Of a DNA stretch of 64,000 nt, positions 45,280 to 55,172 are shown one piece after another. The translations under genes and the position numbers were made by a program. Under the pieces are notes generated by a model. It was not told where the DNA came from. It did not search any database and saw only the letters and a list, made by a program, of their open reading frames with translations. The stretch is from assembly GCA_964017065.1 (NCBI GenBank), contig OZ024788.1, positions 11,718,776 through 11,782,775 of the forward strand, in the 5' to 3' direction. Positions within the stretch are counted from its first letter, which is position 1. The number at the start of each line of letters is the position of its first letter. Source of the stretch: Haliclona indistincta. Lineage: Eukaryota; Porifera; Demospongiae; Haplosclerida; Chalinidae.

Positions 45280-46720
45280 TTCGGCTGGCCCGTCTTCCTC
45301 TACTTCGACTCCCCCTACCACAACCGTGGCCGCGCTACCGGTGTCTCTACCCGATGACTTGATGGCTGGAATCCAGGCAGCAGCCCAAGCAGCCGCCCGC
45401 GCGGCGGTCCAGGATGCCCTGGCGCGCTTACCCCCGTCCTCGGCACCAACCTCTTCTGCTCCAGGTCAGTTCTCTGTGTCTTTTCCCCCTGTTAAGCCTC
45501 GAGCAGGTTACGGGGTGACCCCCCCAATTATCATTAATGAAGTTCGGCTGGCGCTCAGCCAGCCCAGGCCCCGCCTCCTCCTCACCAGCTAGCTGCGCCC
45601 ACCCGGCGGGCCAGTCAGTCAGGCATCAACGCCGCTGAGGCGGTGCCCGCTGCCCTCGCTATCTATCTGCTTCTCTCCTTTCCTTCTCTCTCTCTCGCTC
45701 TCTTCTTGTTTTGTTTTCTCTCCCCTCTCCTCTCTTCCTCTCTCCCCTTCTCCTCTTCCTCTCTCCCCCCCTCTCTCCATCTATCTCCTTGTCTCACCGT
45801 TACTCTCCTCTTCTTTGTGACTTCATAAGTCGCTCCATAGCTGGCTGTTGCCATCTGCTCCGCCAACAGACTGCGTTCATCTGCGGTGCTTGTCTACAGC
45901 ACCAGGGATGCACCTGTCTCAGTCTACAGCACCGGTCTCGGTCTACAGCACCACCGGTCTCTGTTTACAGCCGCTGGAGCGAGGTTACCTACCCTCCCCT
46001 TCTGGTTGAGCATGCCGCTGCCTGGGTTGGCTGCCCATCACGGTCAGGGCCGCCGCCCATCACGACCAGGGCTGCCACCCTTCCTGGCCAGGGCCGCCGC
46101 CCATCACGACCAGGGCCGCTGCCCATCACGACCAGGGCCGCCGCCCATCATGACCAGGGCCGCCGCCCATCACGACCAGTGCCGCCGCCCATCACGACCA
46201 GGGCCGCCGCCCATCACGACCAGGGCCGCCGTCCAGGGCTGCCCTCTTCTGGGACCAGGCTTCCAAGTGGGACCACTCCTCCCAATTGTTGAGCCTGTCC
46301 GAACCTACTACCTCGACCCTGAACCAACTTCAGGGCTGCCACTCGGCACAACCGGGGCCACTGGTCCCTCCCTGCCTCGCCTCCCCCAATGCGGGGCATG
46401 GCTCACAACTGTGGGCTGATTGAACAGACAAACCCCTTTGGGTCCCCAGTCGCCCAATGGCGGTCACTAACAGTACACTCTTTGTGAGACTGGTGGCTGC
46501 TTGCTTAGTTATGCAGCTGGCCCTCATGGGTTGATGCCTTGGCCCAGCAGGACTGCAAGGGAGCCGGTCCCCTCCCCCTACCAGCGTAGGCAGGAGGGAC
46601 CGGAGCAGGTCCCTGCAGTGGTCAGGCTAGCTAACAGTCCATAACTCATGGTCCCCGGCGGCACCACCCAGCTTACTGGTTCTATTCCCCTACTCAGGTA
46701 GCTCCGGTGGAATCCCGGGG
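45280..46720 (+). other. Ngaro 5' region with pyrimidine tract and 22-bp repeats
   Basis: 45280-45592 reads an alanine-rich piece (PDDLMAGIQAAAQAAARAAV) in the frame from A1, possibly the first part of ORF1. 45665-45815 is nearly pure C/T. 46038-46232 holds about nine 22-bp units (cagggccgccgcccatcacg + ac); because 22 is not a multiple of 3 each frame cycles through all readings, giving long but meaningless Pro/Arg/His-rich frames. Confidence 0.7.
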
Positions 46721-47716
46721 GTGTCACTGCCAGACGGGTCCGTCCTGAGCGGCATTCCCTTGCTACCGGGTGCAGGAACCAGGGCTCCGGTCACCTCCTC
46801 ATCACTCCCCCCTGCAGCATCAGCAGCACACACTACTCCGCCAGTGATGTCAATTCCTTCTCTGGCCGCATTGCTGTCGTCCCCAATCTCCGCCCCTTTG
46901 GGTGCATTGGCCCCATGCACTGCAGCACCTCTGATTGTCTCCGCAGCTCTTCCCCCCATCTCTGGGAAGATAATAGAAAAGGTCCAAAAGGGGCTCTTCA
47001 TCGATTTTAAGGAGTTTCTTCAGGATAATGTGCTGCTTGTCCAGAGGCTCCAGGACCTAGGACAGATCAACCCAGCCCTCTCTGCGACTCAGCCGATTCT
47101 GGCGGGCTCCAAATTGCGGGACGTACCGGACGCAGAAGCCTGGGCCTCATGCTTCCTAGCCTTTCTGATTGCGAAGACAAGTTGTGAAGAGACGCGAGGA
47201 CTGGCAGCCTACGGCATGATTGTTCTTCACCTCGCCAGAAAGCACAGGGGCAGAGGCTGGCTACTTTATGACAGGCAGTTCCGCCAACAAAAAGCTGCCG
47301 GCGCCGCCATGCCCTGGTCAGAGATCAATCCGTCCCTGATGGCGGCTACAATTTTAAGTTCCCCTGGTGCCCTACAGCCGAAGTCATGTCCGTACTGCCT
47401 CTCGGCCGACCACACCAAGGAGGAATGCGCACTGGCCTCACTTGAGTCCCCCGCAGTCACCAACCCACCTCCCCAGGGTTCAGTGCAGGGCCCATCGGGT
47501 CGCCAGTCTCGCCGCCCTGTCCCCTACAGATCTCCAGACACAATATGTCGCCGATTCAACAGGGGCTCCTGTGAGTCATCCGACTGTAGGTACGAGCATA
47601 TCTGCTCCGGTTGCCATAGACCTGGTCACCCTCTCTTCAACTGCAAGGGAAAGGGTAAAGGTCGTCCAGGCGAGATCCCTGTGCAAAAGGGCAACACATC
47701 TCTACCCCCCAAGTGA
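46721..47716 (+). CDS. Ngaro ORF1, gag-like protein with zinc fingers
   Basis: A 331-residue product that probably coats element RNA. Residues ~1-80 are Pro/Ala/Ser-rich. ~85-105 reads PPISGKIIEKVQKGLFIDF, a segment conserved in the old relic. A zinc knuckle at ~223-236 (C-PY-C-LSAD-H-TKEE-C), a CCCH finger at ~276-292 (CRRFNRGSC, then C-RYE-H) and a second knuckle at ~296-308 (CSGCHRPGHPLFNC) follow. The tail is basic (KGKGKGRPGE). The ATG used is the first in frame, but translation could start earlier through splicing from the A1 frame. No stop or frameshift within the frame. Confidence 0.8.
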   Translation: MSLPDGSVLSGIPLLPGAGTRAPVTSSSLPPAASAAHTTPPVMSIPSLAALLSSPISAPLGALAPCTAAPLIVSAALPPISGKIIEKVQKGLFIDFKEFLQDNVLLVQRLQDLGQINPALSATQPILAGSKLRDVPDAEAWASCFLAFLIAKTSCEETRGLAAYGMIVLHLARKHRGRGWLLYDRQFRQQKAAGAAMPWSEINPSLMAATILSSPGALQPKSCPYCLSADHTKEECALASLESPAVTNPPPQGSVQGPSGRQSRRPVPYRSPDTICRRFNRGSCESSDCRYEHICSGCHRPGHPLFNCKGKGKGRPGEIPVQKGNTSLPPK

Positions 47717-48235
47717 CCGGAGCCACCAAGTCGCCCTCTCGACTGCCTTGAGGCCCACTCATCCTATGTCAGAACTCACTATTATAACCACAAAAATCAT
47801 TTATTCCGGCTATTGTCTGGCCGCCAACACTCTCATATCTACTCCAATTAATCACGTTGCATACTCAGCAGCCCGGGGGAGCCCCTGGGTCAATTTTAGT
47901 CACTCTACTATCGGTCATAATCACTTATCTCTGACTTGCCGCTCAGTTGCAGCGGGCTAGGTCTCCTATTGTCTCATCTATCATTATGCTGATGATAAAA
48001 AATAAATAAAAAATTTGTTTCTCACTACTTGTCTATCCAAGTGACATACACACAAGGACACTGGAGGTGCGAGAGCTTCACCTTCCGACATTAATGAGAG
48101 TAGTATGAATAATAGTAATAATGATAATGAAAGGGGGTTAAGAAAAATCTCTCATACGGCCTCTCCTCCCCCCTAGGGTGTGGCATCCAGGAGGGCCGCT
48201 ACCGTTATACCGAAGACCTCCTCGCTCTTGAGCGA
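47717..48235 (+). other. ORF1 - RT spacer of the Ngaro element
   Basis: No conserved motif; a frame at 47367-47960 is an alternative frame of ORF1 that runs past it. The RT frame is open from before its first ATG, so the true start may lie upstream of 48236. Confidence 0.4.
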
Positions 48236-49933
48236 GTGTCAATCGGCACTCGACCCAGAGGGTCCAATCCAGTGCCAGCATCAGAGTCAATGGAGGGCTT
48301 CCTGCCGGTGGACCATTGGCAGCCATTCCTACGGGCCCATCCAGACCAAGCCTTCGCCGAGTTCCTGCAGAGAGGACTGTCTGAGGGCTTCCGCGTCGGT
48401 TTTGACCCTGATAGCCATCTTGAACAAGCACCTAATAACTTCCAGTCAGTCCGGGACAACCCGGCTACAGTGGATATATACATTGCTGACGAGGTGGAAA
48501 AAGGTCGCCTCACAACACGCCCGGGTGCCATCATTCGCCGGAACCCAATTGGAATAATACCCAAGAGTCACCAGCCCCAAAAGTTCCGACTTATCGTCGA
48601 CCTGTCAGCTCCACGTGGGGCCAGCATCAATGACGGTATTTCTCCACCCCTCTGTTCAGTGGACTACATCACAGTTGACCAAGCAGCGAGGCTGGTAGCC
48701 AACTACGGCAGGGGAGCTCTCATGGCCAAGACTGACCTCAAAAGCGCCTACAGACATGTCCCGGTACACCCCACAGATCAATGCCGACTGGGCGTAGCCT
48801 GGGGGGGTCGTACTTACTGCGACCGGGCTCTGCCGTTCGGGTTGCGCTCGGCACCCAAACTGTTCACTGCCGTTGCTGACGGCATAACTTGGGCATTACT
48901 GTGCGAAGGGGTCACCAACTGTGTCCACTACCTGGATGATTTCCTATTCTGGGGGCCGCCAGCATCGGACCAATGTGGCCGTGCACTAGAGAACGCTACC
49001 GCTCTATGTGAGCATTTGGGGTTCCCAGTCGCCCCAGACAAGACCACAGGGCCAACAACGATTATCACATTCTTAGGAATTGAAATAGACTCTGTCCGCC
49101 AAGAACTCCGGCTCCCCGAGCCCAAGCTACGACGACTCAGGCAGATTCTCGCCAGGTGGACCTCAAAGCGTGAAGCATCAAAGCACAGCCTGCAGGTGTT
49201 ATTAGGCCACCTCAACCACGCCGCAGCAGTAGTGAGGCCGGGCCGCGCTTTCCTCCGTCAGGTGATTGACGCATCCAAGCGACCCCGCCTGCAGTGGCAG
49301 AAAACGCGACTAGAAGTGGGATGCCGGGCAGACATCGCATGGTGGGCCACTTTTGTCCGAACCTGGAACGGTGTAGCATTGTTCCCTCAACTCCCCAAAG
49401 GTACTGAGCTTATCTCAGATGCCTCTGGTTCGTGGGGATGCGGAGCCTACTGCCCCAAAGAGTGCACTTGGTTCCAACTAGAGTGGCCACAGTCGTGGGC
49501 GAGTGTCAATATCGCGGCAAAAGAAATGCTCCCGATAGTGGCCGCAGCAGCTATTTGGGGGAAATCCTGGCGCGGCACTGTCCTCCAAGTCCGCTCAGAT
49601 AACCAGGCGGTAATTGATTGTCTAGACTCACGTTCAGCTGAGAACGCTGTGCTGGCACATCTTCTTCGTTGCCTGTTCTTCTTCGAAGCGCAGTTCCAAT
49701 TTGATCACAGAGCAAAACACATAGCGGGAAAGCTTAATGTAGCCGCGGATGCACTGTCGCGAGGCAGACTAACCCAGTTTCGTTCTGTTTTCTCACAGGC
49801 CAACCCGCTGCCATCACCTCTCCCAAGCAGTCTGGTAGAGCTCCTGCTAGACAGCTCCCTGAACTGGACGTCCCCTCGCTGGAAGCGGCTGTTCGCAGCT
49901 ACTTTACCAGCGGGATCGCGGCCAAGACCATGA
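48236..49933 (+). CDS. Ngaro reverse transcriptase - RNase H
   Basis: A 565-residue polyprotein. RT: GIIPKSHQPQKFRLIVDLS, TDLKSAYRHVPVHP, ALPFGLRSAPKLFT, catalytic YLDD at ~232-235, CEHLGFPVAPDK and FLGIEID. RNase H acidic residues: D~395 (SDASGSWG), E~430 (AAKEMLPI), D~455 (RSDNQAV), D~505 (NVAADALS). All four acidic positions and the YLDD motif are present, so the enzyme could be active. No methyltransferase domain follows, unlike DIRS. The C-terminal linker (SSLNWTSPRWKRLFAAT) leads directly into the recombinase. The stop codon overlaps the next start (ATGA at 49930-49933), suggesting coupled re-initiation or a fusion by frameshift. Confidence 0.92.
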   Translation: MSIGTRPRGSNPVPASESMEGFLPVDHWQPFLRAHPDQAFAEFLQRGLSEGFRVGFDPDSHLEQAPNNFQSVRDNPATVDIYIADEVEKGRLTTRPGAIIRRNPIGIIPKSHQPQKFRLIVDLSAPRGASINDGISPPLCSVDYITVDQAARLVANYGRGALMAKTDLKSAYRHVPVHPTDQCRLGVAWGGRTYCDRALPFGLRSAPKLFTAVADGITWALLCEGVTNCVHYLDDFLFWGPPASDQCGRALENATALCEHLGFPVAPDKTTGPTTIITFLGIEIDSVRQELRLPEPKLRRLRQILARWTSKREASKHSLQVLLGHLNHAAAVVRPGRAFLRQVIDASKRPRLQWQKTRLEVGCRADIAWWATFVRTWNGVALFPQLPKGTELISDASGSWGCGAYCPKECTWFQLEWPQSWASVNIAAKEMLPIVAAAAIWGKSWRGTVLQVRSDNQAVIDCLDSRSAENAVLAHLLRCLFFFEAQFQFDHRAKHIAGKLNVAADALSRGRLTQFRSVFSQANPLPSPLPSSLVELLLDSSLNWTSPRWKRLFAATLPAGSRPRP

Positions 49934-50829
49934 CTGCATACTCATCTGCTCAGAAGCGCTATTTATCTTTCTGTGAAATATATAATCTACCCCCTCTCCC
50001 TCTGTCCGAACCAGTGTCTTGCTTGTTCGCAGCCTTCCTAGCTCACCAAGGCCTCAAGTCTCAATCTGTGTCAGTGTACCTGTCAGCACTCCGCCATCTA
50101 CAGATCTCTGCAGGGCTTCCTGCACCTCAGCGAAATGAGTGGCCCCGGCTCAAGTACGTGCTGAAAGGAATCGCCCGGGTCCAACCCACCCCATCCACCA
50201 GCCGGCTCCCTGTTACAGCAGCTATTATGCTTCGCATCCAGTCGGTCTGCACAGCCGTAACAGCGGACTCAGTAGAGGCGCACATGCTGTGGGCTGCTTG
50301 CTGCCTGGGCTACTTCGGGTTTTTGCGCTCAGGAGAGTTCACTGTGCAAAAGGCATCCTCTCCTCCAGCTATGTCCATCTCAGATGTCGCAGTTGACTCC
50401 CATGACTCTCCCACCCTGGTTAAGCTGTTCCTGCGCAGGGCAAAGACTGACCCCTTCGGAAAAGGAATTCCCATCTACCTGGGCAAATCAGGTTCCACGC
50501 TGTGCCCCGTCCTCGCAATGCTAAGTTATCTGGCGGTGCGACCAAAGTTGGAGGGTCCTCTGCTCGTTCACTTAGACGGCTCCCCGCTGACTAGAGACCA
50601 ATTTGTGAGGCTCGTTAAGAGGGCTTTAACAGCAGCCAGCATTGACGCCTCGGCCTACTCGGGGCACAGTTTCAGAATCGGCGCGGCCTCAGCTGCTGCG
50701 GCCGCCGGAGTTCCCGCCTATCTCATCAAAGCCCTGGGCAGGTGGGAAAGTGAAGCCTATCACTTCTACATCCGGACCCCGAGAGAAGCCCTGGCATCTA
50801 TAGCCCAAGTGATTTCCAAGGCGCAGTAA
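49930..50829 (+). CDS. Ngaro tyrosine recombinase
   Basis: A 299-residue site-specific recombinase that would integrate circular element DNA. N-terminal SAM-like core-binding region: YSSAQKRYLSFCEIYNLPPL and SVYLSALRHLQI. Catalytic part: R133 (FLRSGEF), K in the LRRAKTDPFGKG beta-hairpin, H246-x-x-R249 (GHSFRIGAASAAAAAG), W272 (LGRWESEAY) and nucleophile Y280 (HFYIRTP). All residues of the R-K-H-R-H/W-Y set are visible. Overlaps the RT stop by 4 nt. Its relic counterpart is split by this element. Confidence 0.93.
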   Translation: MTAYSSAQKRYLSFCEIYNLPPLPLSEPVSCLFAAFLAHQGLKSQSVSVYLSALRHLQISAGLPAPQRNEWPRLKYVLKGIARVQPTPSTSRLPVTAAIMLRIQSVCTAVTADSVEAHMLWAACCLGYFGFLRSGEFTVQKASSPPAMSISDVAVDSHDSPTLVKLFLRRAKTDPFGKGIPIYLGKSGSTLCPVLAMLSYLAVRPKLEGPLLVHLDGSPLTRDQFVRLVKRALTAASIDASAYSGHSFRIGAASAAAAAGVPAYLIKALGRWESEAYHFYIRTPREALASIAQVISKAQ

Positions 50830-51100
50830 GACATAGAGACTCCACTCTCTGCCAGACAGTTAAGGTTCACACACCTTGTGTTGCTTAGTCATTGTGTCTA
50901 ACTCGAGTCCTCATACACACTGTTTTCTCATGTATCCTGCTGCATTATTGTTTACTCCATTGTTTCTGCTTCTTGAGCATTTGTTGTTGTTGTTGTTGTT
51001 GCTGCGATCTCGCGGGCCCGCCGAGCTCGCACTCAGTCAGAGACCCAGAGCAAGAAAGAATAGAAGTGCAGGGATGAGAAAGAATATTTTGGCACCATGG
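50830..51100 (+). other. Ngaro 3' spacer
   Basis: Non-coding tail between recombinase stop and B1. Includes a short (gtt)n run at 50983-51003. Confidence 0.6.
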
Positions 51101-51307
51101 CACGCTTTGACTCCGCCCCCGGTGGCCGCCCCCTTCGTGGGTTACGCCCAGGAGACGAGTCAATCGGTAGGCGGGGTCAGGGGCGGGGCGACACGCCCTT
51201 GCACACCCCTCACGTTGCGGGGTGTGCTTTACTGGTGCTATCTGTTGGATAGTTAGCGGCTTGGGCCTGCCGCTAACCATTGGTAAGTTGGTGAGGTAAG
51301 CGGTTAA
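51101..51307 (+). repeat. Ngaro split direct repeat B1
   Basis: 207 bp, cacgctttgactccgccccc to gtaagcggttaa; directly joined to A2. Matches B2 (51660-52263) with the MITE removed, with a few substitutions (ggtggccg / ggtgaccg; gctttact / gctctact). Confidence 0.9.
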
Positions 51308-51576
51308 TGTAAACTTAGAGCTGTGGTTTAAGTATGGTTAGCCGCTCCTTACCATCCCCATATTGCGACCCAGTCGCTTAGTGAGTGTACTGCTGCGGAG
51401 TACATGGTGATCAGTAATGAGATTTATGATAGTCTACCTCATAGGGGTGGAGCGTGGTTCAAAGTGGTGCGACGCCTCGTGGCTCCGGCACATGCGCAGT
51501 CTAAGACAGAGCTGTCCAGCTGTACTGCAGATCGACTCGGAGCTAGCGTACTGTGCCACTGTTCTGTCTCGCTGTC
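51308..51576 (+). repeat. Ngaro split direct repeat A2
   Basis: 269 bp, identical by eye to A1. Followed by 83 bp found only here (51577-51659). Confidence 0.9.
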
Positions 51577-51659
51577 CCACCTTCCCCCCTCTAATGCAAT
51601 GTCCTACACGTAGTTTTTAGTAATCTTCCGCTGGGATTAGCCCGGCGTGATCGTGTCGC

Positions 51660-52263
51660 CACGCTTTGACTCCGCCCCCGGTGACCGCCCCCTTCGTGGG
51701 TTACGCCCAGGAGACGAGTCAATCGGTAGGCGGGGTCAGGGGCGGGGCGACACGCCCTTGCACACCCCTCACGTTGCTAGTCTCGCGCCAGACCCAACCC
51801 AAGGGAAGGGTCTGGTAAAACGCTATTGAACGAGTTGTGCCCCTTGCCATGAATCGGGCAAGCCAATCAAATTGCGTTGTCACGTATCGCGCGAGTACTA
51901 ACGAGTCGCCATGTCGAGTAGGACGTACGCCGCGAGCACCACGGTAGACCGACCAGCTAGTTCAATGGAGACGAAGGTTAAATAGCACTGCCAAGGCCCA
52001 TGGCTCGTGTATACTCTTGTCTCGTACGGTCTCAATGCAGTGCGCGCGTACGTACTAGTGCACGTTACCATGGCTACGGTGCATATTTCACATTCCTGTG
52101 GCACAACGCGTTCAATAACGTTTTACCAGACCCTTCCCTTGGGTTGGGTCTGGCGTGCGAGACTATCACGTTGCGGGGTGTGCTCTACTGGTGCTATCTG
52201 TTGGATAGTTAGCGGCTTGGGCCTGCCGCTAACCATTGGTAAGTTGGTGAGGTAAGCGGTTAA
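51660..52263 (+). repeat. Ngaro split direct repeat B2, interrupted
   Basis: The 207-bp B sequence plus a 397-bp insertion (388-bp MITE + 9-bp target duplication). Ends gtaagcggttaa at 52263, after which the old recombinase resumes (gtgagtttacc). Confidence 0.88.
51778..52165. mobile_element. Mutator-like MITE, 388 bp, in B2
   Basis: TIR about 45 bp: left tagtctcgcgccagacccaa, right ttgggtctggcgtgcgagac + ta. Exact 9-bp target duplication tcacgttgc (51769-51777, 52166-52174); B1 gives the empty site. A 9-bp duplication is characteristic of Mutator-like elements. No transposase frame. Confidence 0.9.
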
Positions 52264-52857
52264 GGTGAGTTTACCGCGGTCGACACGGAGGGGAATTTTG
52301 ATGCTATCCCGGGCAGTCACTAACCCCAGGTGATGCCGCCGTAGACAACCACGAAAACCCGTCGGTTGTAAGTGTCTTTATCAAACACCCGGAGTAAAAA
52401 CGACCCATTTCGCGAAGGTGTTCGAGGAAGTACGGGGTCAGTGTTATGTCCAGTCGCTGCGATCCTGGGGTAACTTGCGGCGAGACAAGGATCCAGTGGC
52501 CCGCTCTTCGTATTCAGAGACGATAAACTAGCTTCTAACGCGCGCCGAGCTAGTCCAGTATCTCCGGACAGCTTGTACCGATGCGGTATTAGCTGGACTC
52601 AATAAAGCGATCACAGCTTCCGCATAGGAGCAGCATCCGCTGCGGATCAAGCAGGTATAGAGGATTCAGTGATACAAATGCTGGGAAGGTGGCATTCATC
52701 TGCATATGTTCGATACATCAGAACGCCGAGAGAACAACTGGCAGCCTTTTTGCCACTCGGATGGCAAGTGAAACCCATCACAAGGAAGCTGAGCCAGGAG
52801 AGCGCTCGACCAGGCATGTCTGAGTTTATGTGCCGGGCCATCTATAAGTGTCATTAG
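52264..52857 (+). pseudogene. Tyrosine recombinase relic, C-terminal half
   Basis: Continuation of 44568-45010. Reads GEFT at 52266, later TRAELVQYLRTACTDAVLAG (~52530), then a damaged H-x-x-R motif near 52615-52640 and IQMLGRWHSSAYVRYIRTPRE (52672-52735) containing the nucleophile tyrosine. Frame changes and stops interrupt it. Retains the same motif order as 49930-50829. Confidence 0.82.
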
Positions 52858-53975
52858 TACGATATGGTTACTTTCTACAGTCAATTATTGTCTTTGAATA
52901 TGCAACCTTGTGGGGGCACATCTATAATGGTATTGGTGCGTACCCTCTCAGAGTGTTCTCTAGCTCCCCCTTTTATGTTCTGTCTCCTTCTGTCCCTCTC
53001 TCTCCCTTGTCTACCCCCTCACTTTCTCCCTCTTTCTCCCTCTCTCTCCCGCACTCTCTCTCCGAATCTCTCTCTTTCTCTCCGTTAGTACTCTTAAAAG
53101 TCCTTTGATCTAAGGTAGAGGTTATAATTATTATAGTTGTATAGTGTAAGGGCTTGTGCACGGCGTACAATGTAAGGGCTTGCATTGGGCGTAAGGGCTT
53201 GTGCATGGGTAGAGAGTCAAGATTAAAGAAAGAAGACATAATTTATGGGCTCAATTAAGAGTCGTGTGTGGGCTGTTGCATGCTGGATATCCAGCAGGCT
53301 GGTCCTTCCCCTCCAGGCAGGGCAGTTGATGCCTTGTCAGGGAAGGACTAGTCAAGCAGTCAGGGCAGGACCCGCCATCACCTTCTACTCCACCTGACCT
53401 CTCGAAGGTGGACAAAAGAGGGTTCCTCCTGTCTCTCTAGGGTTCCTGTCCTGTACCACACCATCACACACCTTTAGAAGATCTCCAGTATGTGGGGTAG
53501 TTAAGGTGAGTGCACATACAGGAGATGTTAAATCTATTGTTGCTATTAGTGTGAAAATAATTATGGCTATCACTACAGATAGCAGTCCTTTTGTGATGCG
53601 ACATGTCTCCATGCACACAGGGTAATGATTTATACATTACAGATCCTTGTTATGCACACTGTATACCAGTGGCATAGAGGGCACAATTAATTAATTATTC
53701 ATGAGGCATGCTAAATTGATCTTGCTCGTCAAACAATGGACTTACATAATTACGCTACGTAGAACCATGCTGCAGCCAGAGCCATGATCGCCATCTTACG
53801 TGATCAGCAAAAACCTGGAAGGTTTTGCACCGGAAGCAGAGTTTGTAATCCTCATTTGAACGACCCTTCCCCTTGTTGTACGCTACTGATTGAACTGCCC
53901 AATTTATATCATGATTGTGAGAAAAATAAACACACAAATGCATATAACTGTATTAAATCAGTCATGACACATGAG
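52858..53975. other. Spacer: old-element 3' end, CT tract, shared flank
   Basis: 52970-53092 is C/T-rich (cctctctctcccttgtct type). 53145-53215 repeats gtaagggcttg three times. 53610-53755 is the flank block shared with 14685 and 57365, and 53815-53975 parallels the 3' flanks at 9800-9970 and 57590-57770. No gene found. Confidence 0.55.
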
Positions 53976-55172
53976 TTATATATTTTGTAGTACAAATACA
54001 TAAACACAGGTTTTTCCAGAATTTACTGTCTTCACTTCAATGTGAGCGCTGTTGAGCCTGTCGTCACCATTTTCTTGCACTGGCCAGTTTTGACAACCTG
54101 TCGACATTCTTTTCCATGCATCTATAGCCTTCATTCCTTCACCAATGAATATTTTTCGGCTTCCCATAGAAGGCCAACTTCCTGCCAGTGAGATTGACTT
54201 TTTTTGTTGATCAATGTAAGCAGTATAGCGAGCAGCAAGAGACATGTACAGTCGATCAAAGCCAGCTACTGCACACTCTCCTTTCTTGATATTACCAAGA
54301 GGCCAAGTACCTTGCAATTCATATTTCTCAGCTAGTGTAAGCTCATGCCCTGTGAGGTTTCTGATAACAACAGTAAACCTAGGCAAGCTCCCAGTGTTAA
54401 AGATTTGAAAACTATCCACAGCTTGAGCAGCAGCTTCTTCATCAGCAGGCACTCCAAATTGTGCATATTGCAACTGGTTTATATCGTACTCAAAAATATA
54501 GTACGAGCCAGGATTTATAATAGCTGCTTTGTTACCATCCAATTCATGGTCATGAATTTTTTCTCGATTTGTTTTCACTGAAATTGGTTGAGTCATTCCT
54601 GTGTAGATTCCAATGCTTCTACCACGTTCCGTCCAGTGTGCACTCAGCATGACCGTTCGAATACCAGGCTTATCATCAGTAGCAGTAAATACTACATTGA
54701 TGTTGTTAAAATTGCTGTGATCATACAAGGCAGCTACACATTCGAATTTTTTTATCGAACTAAACGGCCAACTATCGCTACCTGATGATGCTGAACGAAC
54801 AAGATCGTGATCTGTCATGTTGTTAGCAACCAAGATGAACTTGGATGTATTAGATGATTTTTCAGAAGACTTCATGAGCTTTCCAGCGGCTCTATCCTTA
54901 GCATTTTTTCCTGCCTCCAATCGGAATGTGCCGAGGCTCTCTGTCGTTGTGCTGATGCGTGGTCGATCCGCGCGAATTGGATTGCGAAGAAGAGCTGCCT
55001 GTGCTGCTGCTAGTCTGTCATCATCAGTGCTTCTGATCTCATCTCCACTGCTGCTCATGACTCTGTCATCATTTAGAGCAGTTCTTGCATCATCAGAAAC
55101 AACTGTTTTAGTCTCTGCAACAGAAAAGGTACCTTCTTCTGCTTGTATGTCATCATCTCCTTTAGTAGCCAT
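53976..55172 (-). CDS. Two-domain tandem-repeat protein, copy D
   Basis: A 398-residue product closest to 9971-11143 (same MATKxDDDIQAEEGTFSVAE start and VFVLQNI end). Acidic region with SSSGDEIRSTDDD to residue ~55; domain 1 ~108-235 (FILVANNMTDHDL, SWPF, ECVAAL); domain 2 ~262-395 (FTVVIRNLTGHEL, TWPL, ECAVAGF). The DGKH residues of copies A and B are replaced (LAEKYELQG). Acceptor-like acttcag precedes the ATG. Upstream flank parallels that of 9971-11143; the downstream flank is shared with three other loci. An orphan M18 exon lies ~270 bp upstream. Open and undamaged. Confidence 0.82.
   Translation of the reverse strand: MATKGDDDIQAEEGTFSVAETKTVVSDDARTALNDDRVMSSSGDEIRSTDDDRLAAAQAALLRNPIRADRPRISTTTESLGTFRLEAGKNAKDRAAGKLMKSSEKSSNTSKFILVANNMTDHDLVRSASSGSDSWPFSSIKKFECVAALYDHSNFNNINVVFTATDDKPGIRTVMLSAHWTERGRSIGIYTGMTQPISVKTNREKIHDHELDGNKAAIINPGSYYIFEYDINQLQYAQFGVPADEEAAAQAVDSFQIFNTGSLPRFTVVIRNLTGHELTLAEKYELQGTWPLGNIKKGECAVAGFDRLYMSLAARYTAYIDQQKKSISLAGSWPSMGSRKIFIGEGMKAIDAWKRMSTGCQNWPVQENGDDRLNSAHIEVKTVNSGKTCVYVFVLQNI

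Larger units (their letters stand above)
45011..52263 (+). mobile_element. Ngaro-type tyrosine-recombinase retrotransposon, near complete
   Basis: Order: A1 (45011-45279), 5' region, ORF1, RT-RNase H, recombinase, B1 (51101-51307), A2 (51308-51576), B2 (51660-52263). A1/A2 are both 269 bp and look identical; B1/B2 match after removal of a MITE in B2. Split direct repeats A1-B1A2-B2 define Ngaro-like elements, as opposed to the inverted repeats of DIRS. Identity of the repeats suggests recent insertion. It interrupts an older relative's recombinase between codons for FLRS and GEFT, same orientation. Confidence 0.88.

Noticed and set aside
45711..46419. Long Pro/Arg/His-rich frames of 177-193 codons
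   Set aside because: Produced by the C/T tract and 22-bp repeats of the Ngaro leader; all three frames are open for the same reason.
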